NCBI GenBank assembly: GCA_947459215.1
Contig: CANHCQ010000018.1
Coordinates: 1 to 64,000 of the forward strand
Length of the DNA stretch: 64,000 nucleotides
From: Phycisphaerales bacterium
GTDB taxonomy: Bacteria; Planctomycetota; Phycisphaerae; Phycisphaerales; UBA1924
Reading direction: 5' to 3'
The position numbers and the translations under genes were made by a program. The notes beneath the pieces were generated by a model, which made no database searches, was not told the DNA's origin, and saw nothing but the letters and a program-made list of their open reading frames with translations. Shown here in pieces: positions 42,195 to 52,406 of this stretch; the stretch's first letter is position 1; each line of letters starts with the position of its first letter.

Positions 42195-43961
42195 ATGCCC
42201 GACGAACGGCCCAAGATCGTGGTCTTCCCCGGCGACGGAGCCGATCCGCAGCGTCTGCAGTCACGTCTGGAGTCGTCTTTCGATGTGTCCGTCCGTCATG
42301 CTTCAAGCCCAGCCGACGCCTCAGCCGCACCCGCAGCGGGCGGCGATCGTCCTGCCGCTACCGACGGAGGCGCTGGCTTGACCGGACCAGCCGCCCAGCC
42401 CACGACTCCACCGGTCCCCGGCGGCTCTCCAACCGGCGCAGGCGGCCCGTGGGCCACAGCTCTCCTCAACGCCATCGGCGAGGGCGTCTGCCTCAGCCGC
42501 CTCTCCGGCGAGGTGCTCTGGACCAACGAACTCTTCAACACGCTCGACGAAGGCACCCGACGCCTCGCCAACGCCGCCGCTCAGGAAACCGCGCACGAGA
42601 TTCTCGAGTACCGCCGCCTCGGACTGCCCGAGAAGCCCGGCACCCGCGGCAGCTCGCAGCGCCTCGAACTCGCCAGCGCCGACGGCAACCGCTACTTCGA
42701 GATGTACGTCTCCGTCGTCGAGGCCGCCTTCGAGGGCAAGGCCCACGAGACGCTGATCTCCGCCGTTCTACGCGACGTCACTTCGGCCAATCGCGTCCGA
42801 CTGCGAATGGACGCGATCGATCGGGCCGGCGCCGAACTGTTCGCGATGGATGCCGACGCGGTTCGAAAACTGAACGCCGCCGAGCGACTCAAGGTTCTGG
42901 AAGACAAGATCATTCGATTCTCCCGCGACCTGCTCCGATTCGACCACTTCGCCATCCGCCTGCTTGACGCAAAGACCGGCCGCCTCGAACTCGTCACCAA
43001 AGTTGGTCTGCCCAGCGAGTACGAGGCGTTCGATCTTTTCGCCAAGCCCGAGGGCAACGGCATCAGCGGCTGGGTCGCCGCCACCGGCAAGAGCTACATC
43101 TGTGACGACACCAGCAAGGACGACCTCTTCCTTCCTGGCCTGAGCGGCGCCAAGTCGAGCCTCACCGTTCCCCTCCGCCTGCACGACCGCGTGACCGGCA
43201 TTCTCAACGTCGAGAGCGAGCGCGAGCACGTCTTCGACGACGACGATCGCCAGCTCGCCGAGATCTTCGCCCGCTACATCGCCATGGCGATCCACATGCA
43301 GGAGAATCTCGTCGTCGAGCGCACGGTGACGAACATGAACGTCTCCGGCCGCGTTGAGGGCGAATTGGCCGAGCCGCTGTCAGACATCGTCCACCAGGTC
43401 GAGGCCCTGCAGAACATCGTTTCAGGCGACGCCGCCACGAGCGCCCACGTCGCCCGCATTCTCCGCGACGTTGAAGCGATCCGCTCCCGCGTCCGCGAGG
43501 TCGCCAGCGGCCCGCAGACCCTTTTGGGCGTCGAAAAGGCGATGGAGAACCGCACCACCGATCCGGTGCTCGCCGGCCGGCGCGTGCTCATCGCCGACGA
43601 TCAACCCAAGATCCGCCAGATCATCGGCAGCGTGCTCCGCAATCGCGGCGCGAAGGTCTCCGTCTGCAACGGCGGCTCCGAGGCCATCGCCGCCCTCGAG
43701 ACCGCCGCCATCGAGCAGGAAGTCCCGTTCGATCTTGTCGTCTCCGACATTCGGATGCCGGACCACAATGGCTACGAGGTCTTCGCCGCTGCCAAGAAGT
43801 ACCGCCCCGACATCCCGGTCATCCTCATGACCGGCTTCGGATACGACCCGCACCATTCGATAGTCCGCGCCAGTCAGGAAGGCCTGCAGTGCGTGCTCTT
43901 CAAGCCCTTCCAGATCGAGCAGCTGGTCGACACGGTCAAGCAGGCCCTCAAGGGCAAGTGA
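42195..43961 (+). CDS. PAS-GAF-receiver signalling protein
   Basis: The protein has 588 aa. The Pro/Ala-rich N-terminus (about 35-85) is followed by a PAS-like domain (about 88-205, LLNAIGEGVCLSRLSGEVLW), a helix, and a GAF domain (about 235-380, GISGWVAATGKSYICDD, VPLRLHDRVTGILNVES). A linker helix leads to a C-terminal response-regulator receiver (about 465-588) with DD in LIADDQPKIRQ, the phosphoryl Asp in VVSDIRMP, the Thr in LMTGF, and KPF. There is no kinase or output domain. It probably integrates a small-molecule or redox signal with phosphorylation from a separate histidine kinase. Confidence 0.85.
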   Translation: MPDERPKIVVFPGDGADPQRLQSRLESSFDVSVRHASSPADASAAPAAGGDRPAATDGGAGLTGPAAQPTTPPVPGGSPTGAGGPWATALLNAIGEGVCLSRLSGEVLWTNELFNTLDEGTRRLANAAAQETAHEILEYRRLGLPEKPGTRGSSQRLELASADGNRYFEMYVSVVEAAFEGKAHETLISAVLRDVTSANRVRLRMDAIDRAGAELFAMDADAVRKLNAAERLKVLEDKIIRFSRDLLRFDHFAIRLLDAKTGRLELVTKVGLPSEYEAFDLFAKPEGNGISGWVAATGKSYICDDTSKDDLFLPGLSGAKSSLTVPLRLHDRVTGILNVESEREHVFDDDDRQLAEIFARYIAMAIHMQENLVVERTVTNMNVSGRVEGELAEPLSDIVHQVEALQNIVSGDAATSAHVARILRDVEAIRSRVREVASGPQTLLGVEKAMENRTTDPVLAGRRVLIADDQPKIRQIIGSVLRNRGAKVSVCNGGSEAIAALETAAIEQEVPFDLVVSDIRMPDHNGYEVFAAAKKYRPDIPVILMTGFGYDPHHSIVRASQEGLQCVLFKPFQIEQLVDTVKQALKGK

Positions 43962-43976
43962 GACACCCGTTGGTGT

Positions 43977-44077
43977 GGGTGCCACTGCTTGACCGGTTCG
44001 GCGGTCAAACAGTGTGAGCACGCCCGTCCACGCGAATCCCGCACGGGTTGTCCCCAAGCGGCCAACCCGTGGCACCC
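43977..44077. repeat. Branched palindromic repeat (three stems)
   Basis: The outer stem is GGGTGCCAC (43977-43985) with GTGGCACCC (44069-44077). Inside are a hairpin TTGACCG/CGGTCAA (43990-44008) and a second, CACGGGTTG (44042-44050) with CAACCCGTG (44063-44071), which shares a few bases with the outer stem. It lies between two convergent genes. It may be a terminator or a dispersed repeat of a kind common in planctomycete genomes. Confidence 0.5.
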
Positions 44078-44104
44078 CTTTCTCAAAATCGCTGTCTCGG
44101 TCGT

Positions 44105-45832
44105 TCAGCCAACCTTCGCGGGCACGTTCTGGGCGAGCTTCTCCAGCGCAGCCTTCTCTCCCGCGCCGAGCTTGCCGACGAGCCCGAGCGCCGTGTACGT
44201 GTCAAGCTTCGACGCCGCTTCCATGCCCGCGTACGCCTCGTCGGTCTCAATCACCCTTCGGCCAATGACTTCCTCGAGACGGGCCTTGGTGTACTTGGGC
44301 TTTTCCGCGGCGGTGGTCTTGGTGCCGTATTGGCTCAGGTTCGACGCGAAGATGCCCGCCGCCGAAACCGGCAGGAAGTCCTCGTACCGAAGGCCCTCCA
44401 CCTGCACGAAGCCCAGGGCGATCAGTTGTTGAAGGTCCGTGGTCCCGATCGAGCCCTTGGCCGCGATGCCCTTCGCCGTTGCGACGTAGCGGCCGTAGAT
44501 CAGTCCCTGATCCACAAGCTCACGCAGCGTCTTGGGGAAAGGCTTGTACGCCGCCATGTACTCCGATTCATACTGATCGAAGTTGGTCTTGGCCACGACC
44601 GGGTTCTTGTCCCGCTGGGCGTCGCCCGCCGTCAGGCACGCGTCGTACAGGTCGCGGCCCTTCTTCGTGGTCGCGTAGAACCGCTGCTCAATCTCACCAA
44701 ACCGGGCCGTGTGCACGGTCTCGGTCATCGTGCCGTCGGGGTTCGTGAACGTCACCGGCTCGGTCAGCGCCTTGTACGCATCCTGCCGCAGCAGCACCGG
44801 CGTGTCCCAACTCGGGCCCTCGGTGAAGTCCTTGAAGCCCGCGTGCTTGTACGTCTTGAGTTGCAGATCGCTTTGCAAGAGTCGCTTGGTGAGCGCCTCG
44901 GCGAGCTTCGCCGGGGCGTCCGCCGCGGGCCTGGCGCTCGGGTACGCCTCCACCTGCTCGCGGCTCAGGTGCTTGAAGTGCAGCTTCATGTAGTCGCGGT
45001 CGGCAAAGGTCGTGAGCCGTGTCAGCGCCTTCTCCGCACGCCGCCGGAACTCGGCCTCCGGCATCTCGCCCAGGCAGAGCTTCATGGCCGCGGTGTAGAG
45101 GTCAATCCAGAACGTGTTCGGCGTCAGGTGGTTTAGGTGGTGGGCCTGGAAGCACGCGATGTCCGCCGCGATCTTGAATCCCGCATCGCACAGCTCCTTG
45201 TACAGCGAGTGGTCGCGGGCCTTGCCCGTCCACTTGAAGATCCGCTCCGTCCCCTCGCGGATTAAGTCGTTCGCGTCGTTCCAATCCAAGCCGCCTTGCT
45301 TCTCGCCCTTCTCGATGAGCTGCTTGGCCTTGTCGCTGAACACGGTGCGCTGCGCGAGCACCGCCTCGATGCGGGCCTTGGTCTTCTCGTCGAAGTAGTC
45401 GGTCAGCAAGAGCGACGAGAAGACCCGATGTTCTGGGTTGTGCGCCGAACGAAATGCCGTCGCGATGATCGGCTGGCTCTTGGCGCCGACGTTGGCCATG
45501 TCGTAGAAGTTGTGCGGCTCCATCGCAAACTGAGCAAAGAACCGCGCGATCCAGCGGTACTCGTCCGGCCGCCCGATGCGGATCGCCCCGTGCCGCTCGC
45601 CGCTGGTCTTGTCCAGTTGCTCCTCGCTGATCGTGAAGCCGGAGTACATCTGCCCGAGCAGTGCGCACACCGCCTTGTTGCACTCCTTGTTGACGAGCAG
45701 TGCCTTGTCGTACAGCGGCACTTCCTTGCCGAACATGTTCGACAACTCGGAGAAGAGGCGGTGCTGCATCTGGACTTTGTCGGCGAGCGCAACGCCCGAT
45801 GGTTTCGAAGGCTGCTTGGCGAAGGTGGTCAT
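44105..45832 (-). CDS. DUF1338 family 2-oxoadipate dioxygenase/decarboxylase-like enzyme (YdcJ/HglS)
   Basis: The protein has 575 aa. Motifs of YdcJ and HglS are plain: ERHGAIRIG with His near 81, HLNHLTPNT with His near 235, TARFGEIEQR with Glu near 380, and YEDFLPVSAAGIF. These two His and Glu are the expected non-haem iron ligands of the VOC-like fold. HglS converts 2-oxoadipate to D-2-hydroxyglutarate in lysine breakdown. This protein is over 100 residues longer than E. coli YdcJ, mainly because of an extra helical segment at about 245-340. No other lysine genes are nearby, so the substrate is not certain. The ATG at 45832 has GAGGGACC upstream. Confidence 0.82.
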   Translation of the reverse strand: MTTFAKQPSKPSGVALADKVQMQHRLFSELSNMFGKEVPLYDKALLVNKECNKAVCALLGQMYSGFTISEEQLDKTSGERHGAIRIGRPDEYRWIARFFAQFAMEPHNFYDMANVGAKSQPIIATAFRSAHNPEHRVFSSLLLTDYFDEKTKARIEAVLAQRTVFSDKAKQLIEKGEKQGGLDWNDANDLIREGTERIFKWTGKARDHSLYKELCDAGFKIAADIACFQAHHLNHLTPNTFWIDLYTAAMKLCLGEMPEAEFRRRAEKALTRLTTFADRDYMKLHFKHLSREQVEAYPSARPAADAPAKLAEALTKRLLQSDLQLKTYKHAGFKDFTEGPSWDTPVLLRQDAYKALTEPVTFTNPDGTMTETVHTARFGEIEQRFYATTKKGRDLYDACLTAGDAQRDKNPVVAKTNFDQYESEYMAAYKPFPKTLRELVDQGLIYGRYVATAKGIAAKGSIGTTDLQQLIALGFVQVEGLRYEDFLPVSAAGIFASNLSQYGTKTTAAEKPKYTKARLEEVIGRRVIETDEAYAGMEAASKLDTYTALGLVGKLGAGEKAALEKLAQNVPAKVG

Positions 45833-46044
45833 GAGGTCCCTCGGAGTTGGCGGCACGGTGCGGCGATCGATCCACTCAAGTCTACCGCCCAGTCCGCTTT
45901 CTACGCCAGCCAACATCGGCGAGATCGCTGCGATTCCTCGGCGGATCACGACGCATTCATCATCGGTCGAGCTACGCCGCAGCGATCTCGGACGGTCCGG
46001 TGCGACCGAGCGCGGTCCTCAATGGTCCGGAGCCCGTTCGCATC

Positions 46045-46971
46045 TCAGGCCGTGGGCCGCTTGCTCGCGACCAGGACCCGCGGCAGATTGTCGATGTCGG
46101 GCAGGATGCGGGCACCCTCAAGCTGCGGCTGAGCCTCTGCGAGGCCGAGCACCTTGTCGGCGGTGGAGGACGCGATCTCGATCAGGAGCAGGCCGCCAGG
46201 ACGGAGGAGCCTGGGGGCATTCTCAATCAGCGGGGCGACGTAATCCAGGCCGTCGGGTCCGGCGCGAAGGGCCAGATGCGGCTCGTGGTTCTTCACGTTC
46301 GGTTCCACCGCGTCCCATTCGTGATCCGGGATGTACGGCGGGTTGCTCACGAGATAGTGCAGCGACTCATTCGCTCGCGTGGTTGGGTCGGCGAGCAGCG
46401 GGGCGAGCAGGTCGCCCTCGACCAATTCGATCCGGTCGATCACGCCGTGGCGGATCGCGTTCAAGCGCGCGACCGCGAGGGCTTCCGGCGAGATATCAGT
46501 CGCGACGGCTCGCGCCTGCTTCATCGTGTAGAGCAACGACGTCGCGATGCACGACGAGCCGGTGCACACATCGGCAAAGAAGACACCCTCGCCCGCCGTG
46601 CCGCCGAATCCCGGCGCGGTGCGGGCGTGCTGCAGGACGTACTCAACGATCGTCTGCGTCGCGGGCCTCGGGATGAGGACCCGCTTGTCGACCGTGAACG
46701 TCAACCCGAAGAACACACACTCGCCCACGAGATACTGCACCGGCTCGTGCTTGATCGCGCGGGCGACCAGATCGCGCAGCGCCTTCTTCTCCAGTTCCGT
46801 CGCCGGGCGATCCGGCTCCATGTACAGTCGCAGCCGCTGGCAGCCGAGCACATGGCTCATCAGCATCTCGGACATGAGCCGCGGCGAGTCGAGCTTGTTG
46901 CGCGTAAACGCCTCGCTCATCCACGCGAGTAGCTTGCGGGTCGTCCAGGTTTCGGAAGTGGCGACGGACAC
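46045..46971 (-). CDS. prmC: Peptide chain release factor N5-glutamine methyltransferase
   Basis: The protein has 308 aa from a GTG at 46971. The N-terminal helical domain (about 1-85, TTRKLLAWMSEAF, EPVQYLVGE) is followed by a Rossmann methyltransferase (FADVCTGSSCIATSLL) and the catalytic NPPYIPDHEW. It methylates the Gln of the GGQ motif in RF1/RF2. prmC often follows prfA directly, but here prfA is 13 kb away on the other strand. A repeat element lies upstream of it. Confidence 0.9.
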   Translation of the reverse strand: MSVATSETWTTRKLLAWMSEAFTRNKLDSPRLMSEMLMSHVLGCQRLRLYMEPDRPATELEKKALRDLVARAIKHEPVQYLVGECVFFGLTFTVDKRVLIPRPATQTIVEYVLQHARTAPGFGGTAGEGVFFADVCTGSSCIATSLLYTMKQARAVATDISPEALAVARLNAIRHGVIDRIELVEGDLLAPLLADPTTRANESLHYLVSNPPYIPDHEWDAVEPNVKNHEPHLALRAGPDGLDYVAPLIENAPRLLRPGGLLLIEIASSTADKVLGLAEAQPQLEGARILPDIDNLPRVLVASKRPTA

Positions 46972-47014
46972 GACTGATTCTACGAGCCCCGCGTATCACA
47001 AAGCCAAGGCGTGT

Positions 47015-47068
47015 CCCCGCCCCGCGAAGCGGGGAGGGGTGATCGAGCGCAGCGAGACCGGGGAGGGG
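47015..47068. repeat. 54-bp dispersed palindromic repeat, copy 1
   Basis: CCCCGCCCCGCGAAGCGGGG followed by AGGGGTGATCGAGCGCAGCG and a GACCGGGGAGGGG end. A second copy at 54461-54514 differs at a single base. It contains the hairpin CCCCGC-GAA-GCGGGG and sits between polA and prmC. Confidence 0.7.
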
Positions 47069-47092
47069 CTTTGCGGATACGGATCTCCCTGC

Positions 47093-50000
47093 TCATTTCC
47101 CCTCAAACCAATTCGCCCCCGCATTCGCATCCACTTTCAGCGGCACACTCAGCGTCATCGCCCCCTCCATCTTCGCGACGATCAGGGCCTTGGCCTTGTC
47201 CACCTCTGCATCCGGGCACTCGAACACCAATTCGTCGTGGATCTGCAGCAGCATCTTCAGACCCTTGGGCGCCCGTGTCTCGTCGATCTCGTGCTGGATA
47301 TTCACCATCGCAACCTTGATGAGGTCCGCCGCGCTGCCCTGCACCACGCTGTTGATGGCCGTCCGCTCGGCGAACGCCCTGCGTTGCGGGTTGGTGCTCT
47401 CGATCTCCGGGATCGGGCGCCGCCGCTTCATGATCGTCTCGACATACCCGAACCGCTTGGCTTGGGCCACGCACTCTTCGAGGAACGTCGTGATTCCCGC
47501 GAAGCGCTTCTTGTACCCCGCGATGATCTCCGCCGCGGCGTCGTTCTCGATGTTCAACCGCCGCGCCAGCCCGTACGCCGTGATGCCGTAGACAATCCCG
47601 AAGTTCACCATCTTCGCGCCGCTGCGCTGGTCTTTGCTCACCTTCTCGAGCGGTACGCCGTGGATCTGGGCCGCGACAGCGGTGTGAATGTCCTCGCCCT
47701 TGTGGAACGCCTCGGTGAGCGCGGGGTCGCGGGCCAGATGCGCGAGTAGCCGCAGCTCGATCTGCGAGTAGTCCGCGGTGATGAGCTTGCACCCCGGCGG
47801 CGCGACAAACGCCTTTCGGATCTCGCGGCCCACATCGGTGCGGATGGGGATGTTCTGAAGATTCGGATCGCTGCTCGCCAGCCGCCCCGTGGCCGCGACC
47901 GTCTGATTGAACGATGTGTGCACCCGCCCCGTGCGCGGGTTGATCTCTTCCTTGAGCGCGACGAGGTACGTCGAAACGAGCTTCGACAACTGCCGATACT
48001 CGAGGATCAACTTCGGGATCGGCGTGGTCAGCGTCGCGTCCTCGCCGAGCTTCTCCAGCACCTCCGCGTCGGTCGAGTACCCCGTCTTGGTCTTCTTGAT
48101 CGGCTTGATACCCAGCCCCGGCGTCGCGTCGTCGGGGCTGTTGAACAGCGCCGCCGAGAGCTGCTTGGGTGAATCGGGGTCAAAGGTTCGGTAGATCGAT
48201 CGTTTCGACTCAGCGTCGAGATCCGTGAGGATCTGCACAAGCTTGGATTGGAGGCGGCCGCGCTGCGTGTCGAGTTCGGCGGCGTCCACGATGATGCCGT
48301 TGTGTTCTAGCTCCGCCAGCACGCCGACCAGCGGCATCTCCAGCTTGTAGAACAGATCGCCTAGACCCATCGCCTTTATCTGCGGCCACATCACCTCGGC
48401 CAACGCCAGCGTCAGATCGGCATCCCCCGCCGCGTACGGCGTCGCCAGATTTACCGGCACCGTATCAAACGATCGCTGCTCCTTGCCCGACCCGATCAAT
48501 TCCGAGATCGACGACTTCGTTCGCCCCAGCAGCGCCAACCCCAGCGGCTCCAGCGCGTGCGACGAGCGCGAAGCATCGATCAGGTACGACGCCACCATCG
48601 TGTCCCCGCCGCCGGGCTCAAAGAAGCCCCGCAGGTCGATCCCCGCGTTCCGCAGCACGATCAGGTCGTACTTGAGGTTGTGCCCAACCTTGGGCTTGCT
48701 CGCGTCTTCCAGCACCGGGCGCAGCGCATCCAGCACCGTCTTCTCGTCAAGGTGCGACGCGGCGTCTGGCGAACGCACCGGGATGTACACCCCTGTACCC
48801 ACCTTTGTGCTCAGGCTGATGCCGCACAGCTCGGCACGAGTGGGGGAGATGTTGGTCGTCTCGGTGTCGATCGCGATCAGCGGCGCCTTCGCGAGTTCCT
48901 TCACCAGCGCATCGAGTTCCTTCTTCGTCTTGATGCACCGGTACTCGCCGCCCGGATTGGAGATCTCCCGCGGCGTGCTCGCCGCCACCGACGCAAACAG
49001 CCCGCCCTCAAACAGCCCAACCTCCCCCGACTTCTTGTTGGGCACAATGCCCGGAGGCATCGGCGCATCGGCTACGGACGGGATCGATGCATCGTCGCTT
49101 CCGCCCGAGACGCCACCGCCAAACAAGCCGCCGCCCGCGTTGCTGCTAACGCTCTTGGCCTTCGCACTCGCCTGCGATGACGCCGCGGAACCCTCCGGCG
49201 GCGTCTCCCCCCGCGCCACCATCAACGCCCGTACCTCGTCCTGATACCGGTTGAACCCGAGTTCTTTCAGGATCGGGATCAGCTTCCCCAACTGCAGCTT
49301 GCTCGCATCGGTCGCCGGCAACGAGAACTCAATCGGCGCATCGTGCCGCAGCGTGACGAGTTCCTTGCTCAGCCCAAGCTGCGGGATCGCCTCGCGGATC
49401 TTCTCACCCCGCTTGCCCTTGATCGTGTCCGCCTTGGCGATCAGCGCCTCCAGCGAGCCGTGCTCCGCGATCAGTGCGGCGGACGTCTTCTCGCCGACGC
49501 CCTCGACACCCGGCACGTTGTCCACGCTATCGCCCATCAGCGCCAGGTAATCGATGATCTGCTTGGGCGTGAGGCCGAGGTCCGCCTTCAACTCGTCGAC
49601 GCCGATCTTCAGATCGGTGTGAATGTCGAAGAGTTCCACCGGCGCGATGTGCTTGGCCGTGTCCTCTCCGCGAAGGAGCTGCTTCAGGTCCTTGTCCTTG
49701 CTCACGATCCGCACCCGCAGCTCGGGCTTCTCCCGCTCCAGCCGCTCCACGATCGACGCCACCACATCGTCCGCCTCAAACCCCTCCGACCCGATCACCG
49801 GCACGCCGATGTCTTTCAGAATCGCCAGGCACCGTTCCACCTGCGGAAACAAATCCTCCGGCGGCGGCGGCCGCTGCGCCTTGTAATCCGGATAGATCCG
49901 CGACCGAAACGTCCCCTGATCTCCCGACACATCCAGCGCGACGGCCACAAACTCCGGACGCCCGCCCAGTTTCCCCTCGCCCCGCAGGAGCTTGAGCAGC

Positions 50001-50125
50001 ATCCCGATGAAGCCGAACGTCATGTTCGTCGGCTCCTTGGTCACCGGCGAGGTCATCGGCGTGCGGATGGCGTGGTACGCGCGGAAGAACTGGGCGTAGC
50101 CGTCGATGAGGTAGAGCGTGGGCAA
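47093..50125 (-). CDS. polA: DNA polymerase I
   Basis: The protein has 1010 aa from a TTG at 50125. A 5'-nuclease domain (about 1-300, LIDGYAQFFRAYHA, EADDVVAS, MGDSVDNVPGVEGVGEKT) is followed by an Ala/Ser/Gly-rich linker (about 310-365). The 3'-5' exonuclease (about 385-575) keeps its acidic residues (AIDTETTNIS, HNLKYD, YAAGDAD), so proofreading should work. The polymerase has motif A DYSQIELRLLAH, the O-helix RSGAKMVNFGIVYG with Phe at the ddNTP-discriminating position, and motif C QIHDELVFE. It is used for Okazaki fragment processing and repair. It is about 80 residues longer than the E. coli enzyme. It starts 27 bases behind a toxin gene on the same strand. Confidence 0.95.
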   Translation of the reverse strand: MPTLYLIDGYAQFFRAYHAIRTPMTSPVTKEPTNMTFGFIGMLLKLLRGEGKLGGRPEFVAVALDVSGDQGTFRSRIYPDYKAQRPPPPEDLFPQVERCLAILKDIGVPVIGSEGFEADDVVASIVERLEREKPELRVRIVSKDKDLKQLLRGEDTAKHIAPVELFDIHTDLKIGVDELKADLGLTPKQIIDYLALMGDSVDNVPGVEGVGEKTSAALIAEHGSLEALIAKADTIKGKRGEKIREAIPQLGLSKELVTLRHDAPIEFSLPATDASKLQLGKLIPILKELGFNRYQDEVRALMVARGETPPEGSAASSQASAKAKSVSSNAGGGLFGGGVSGGSDDASIPSVADAPMPPGIVPNKKSGEVGLFEGGLFASVAASTPREISNPGGEYRCIKTKKELDALVKELAKAPLIAIDTETTNISPTRAELCGISLSTKVGTGVYIPVRSPDAASHLDEKTVLDALRPVLEDASKPKVGHNLKYDLIVLRNAGIDLRGFFEPGGGDTMVASYLIDASRSSHALEPLGLALLGRTKSSISELIGSGKEQRSFDTVPVNLATPYAAGDADLTLALAEVMWPQIKAMGLGDLFYKLEMPLVGVLAELEHNGIIVDAAELDTQRGRLQSKLVQILTDLDAESKRSIYRTFDPDSPKQLSAALFNSPDDATPGLGIKPIKKTKTGYSTDAEVLEKLGEDATLTTPIPKLILEYRQLSKLVSTYLVALKEEINPRTGRVHTSFNQTVAATGRLASSDPNLQNIPIRTDVGREIRKAFVAPPGCKLITADYSQIELRLLAHLARDPALTEAFHKGEDIHTAVAAQIHGVPLEKVSKDQRSGAKMVNFGIVYGITAYGLARRLNIENDAAAEIIAGYKKRFAGITTFLEECVAQAKRFGYVETIMKRRRPIPEIESTNPQRRAFAERTAINSVVQGSAADLIKVAMVNIQHEIDETRAPKGLKMLLQIHDELVFECPDAEVDKAKALIVAKMEGAMTLSVPLKVDANAGANWFEGK

Positions 50126-50152
50126 GGGCTTGGTCCGGCGCGAGCAATCGCG

Positions 50153-50449
50153 TCAAAGGGTGCGACGGCGTGCCCCGTGCCTCACCCGAAGCACGTACAC
50201 GTCGCTCGAACGCACAGCATAGATGATCCGGTATGCACCCACAGGACGGACCCGCACGTCCCTGCCGGACCGGGCGAACGCATCCTCCCGTGGGTAACGC
50301 TTCGGAAAAAGGCCCAGTTCGCGGACGCAATCCAGCAGGAAGTCGTAGTACTCGAGCGCTCGCTCGGGTGCCTGCTCGGCGATGAAGTCGCGGATCGCGA
50401 GCAGGTCGCGTTCCGCCGCGGGGCCGATGATGACCTTGAGGCGTCGCAT
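50153..50449 (-). CDS. RelE/ParE-family toxin
   Basis: The protein has 98 aa. The plasmid stabilisation/ParE fold is recognised from LKVIIGPAAERDLLAIRDFI, the RPVGAYRIIYAV strand and VYVLRVRHGARRR at the end. ParE toxins poison gyrase and RelE toxins cleave mRNA; which applies cannot be told here. The gene starts three bases after the antitoxin stop, which is the standard antitoxin-toxin arrangement, and ends 27 bases before polA. Confidence 0.87.
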   Translation of the reverse strand: MRRLKVIIGPAAERDLLAIRDFIAEQAPERALEYYDFLLDCVRELGLFPKRYPREDAFARSGRDVRVRPVGAYRIIYAVRSSDVYVLRVRHGARRRTL

Positions 50450-50452
50450 CGC

Positions 50453-50758
50453 TCAGGCAGACTTGCGCCGTGTGCTCTTTCGTGCCAGTGCTTTGCGCGA
50501 TTCGGCGGCGAAGCCCTCAAAGTCGCGCCCTTTGTCCGCGTCCATGTCCCGCAGAGCCGACTCGATCTCGCGGAATTCCCGAGCACGCTCCGCCAGGTCC
50601 ACCAGCCTCTGGTACGACGCGGCGTCCTGCACCACCACCGCGGCCCGCCCGTTGACGGTCAGCACTTCGGCCCGCCCGGTCTTCTTCAGCCGCGCTATGT
50701 GGGCCTTGGCGCTGCGTTGAAACTCGGTGAGCGGCCGGATGTCGGGTGCTTCAAACAT
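50453..50758 (-). CDS. Phd/YefM-family antitoxin
   Basis: The protein has 101 aa. The N-terminal DNA-binding part has the typical DIRPLTEFQRSAKAHIARLKKTG and LTVNGRAAVVVQDAASYQRL pattern. The C-terminal acidic and basic tail would bind and neutralise the toxin. It has AGGAG seven bases before the ATG. It likely represses its own promoter together with the toxin. Confidence 0.87.
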   Translation of the reverse strand: MFEAPDIRPLTEFQRSAKAHIARLKKTGRAEVLTVNGRAAVVVQDAASYQRLVDLAERAREFREIESALRDMDADKGRDFEGFAAESRKALARKSTRRKSA

Positions 50759-50800
50759 GTTCCACTCCTGCGATATCGATGCGATAAAACTGTAGCATGG
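50759..50800 (-). promoter_or_regulatory. Putative promoter/operator of the toxin-antitoxin operon
   Basis: Upstream of the antitoxin the minus strand has TACAGT (50790-50795) as a possible -10 box, then the short palindromes ATCGAT and CGATATCG within 50771-50786, where a Phd/YefM repressor could bind. No -35 box is convincing. Confidence 0.3.
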
Positions 50801-50909
50801 ATCGGCCGTTCTGCCGAGTCCGATTCACCTTCGTGGGAACTCGCATGCGGTTCGGGCGTTCCGCCCTCGAAAACCAAGCCTCCCGCACTGCTTCTGCCGA
50901 TCTTCCCCG

Positions 50910-52390
<1,481 letters not shown>

Positions 52391-52406
<16 letters not shown>

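Noticed and set aside
44105-45832. Possible dipeptidyl peptidase III, from length and position of His/Glu residues
   Set aside because: No HELLGH-type zinc motif exists, while several DUF1338 motifs match well.
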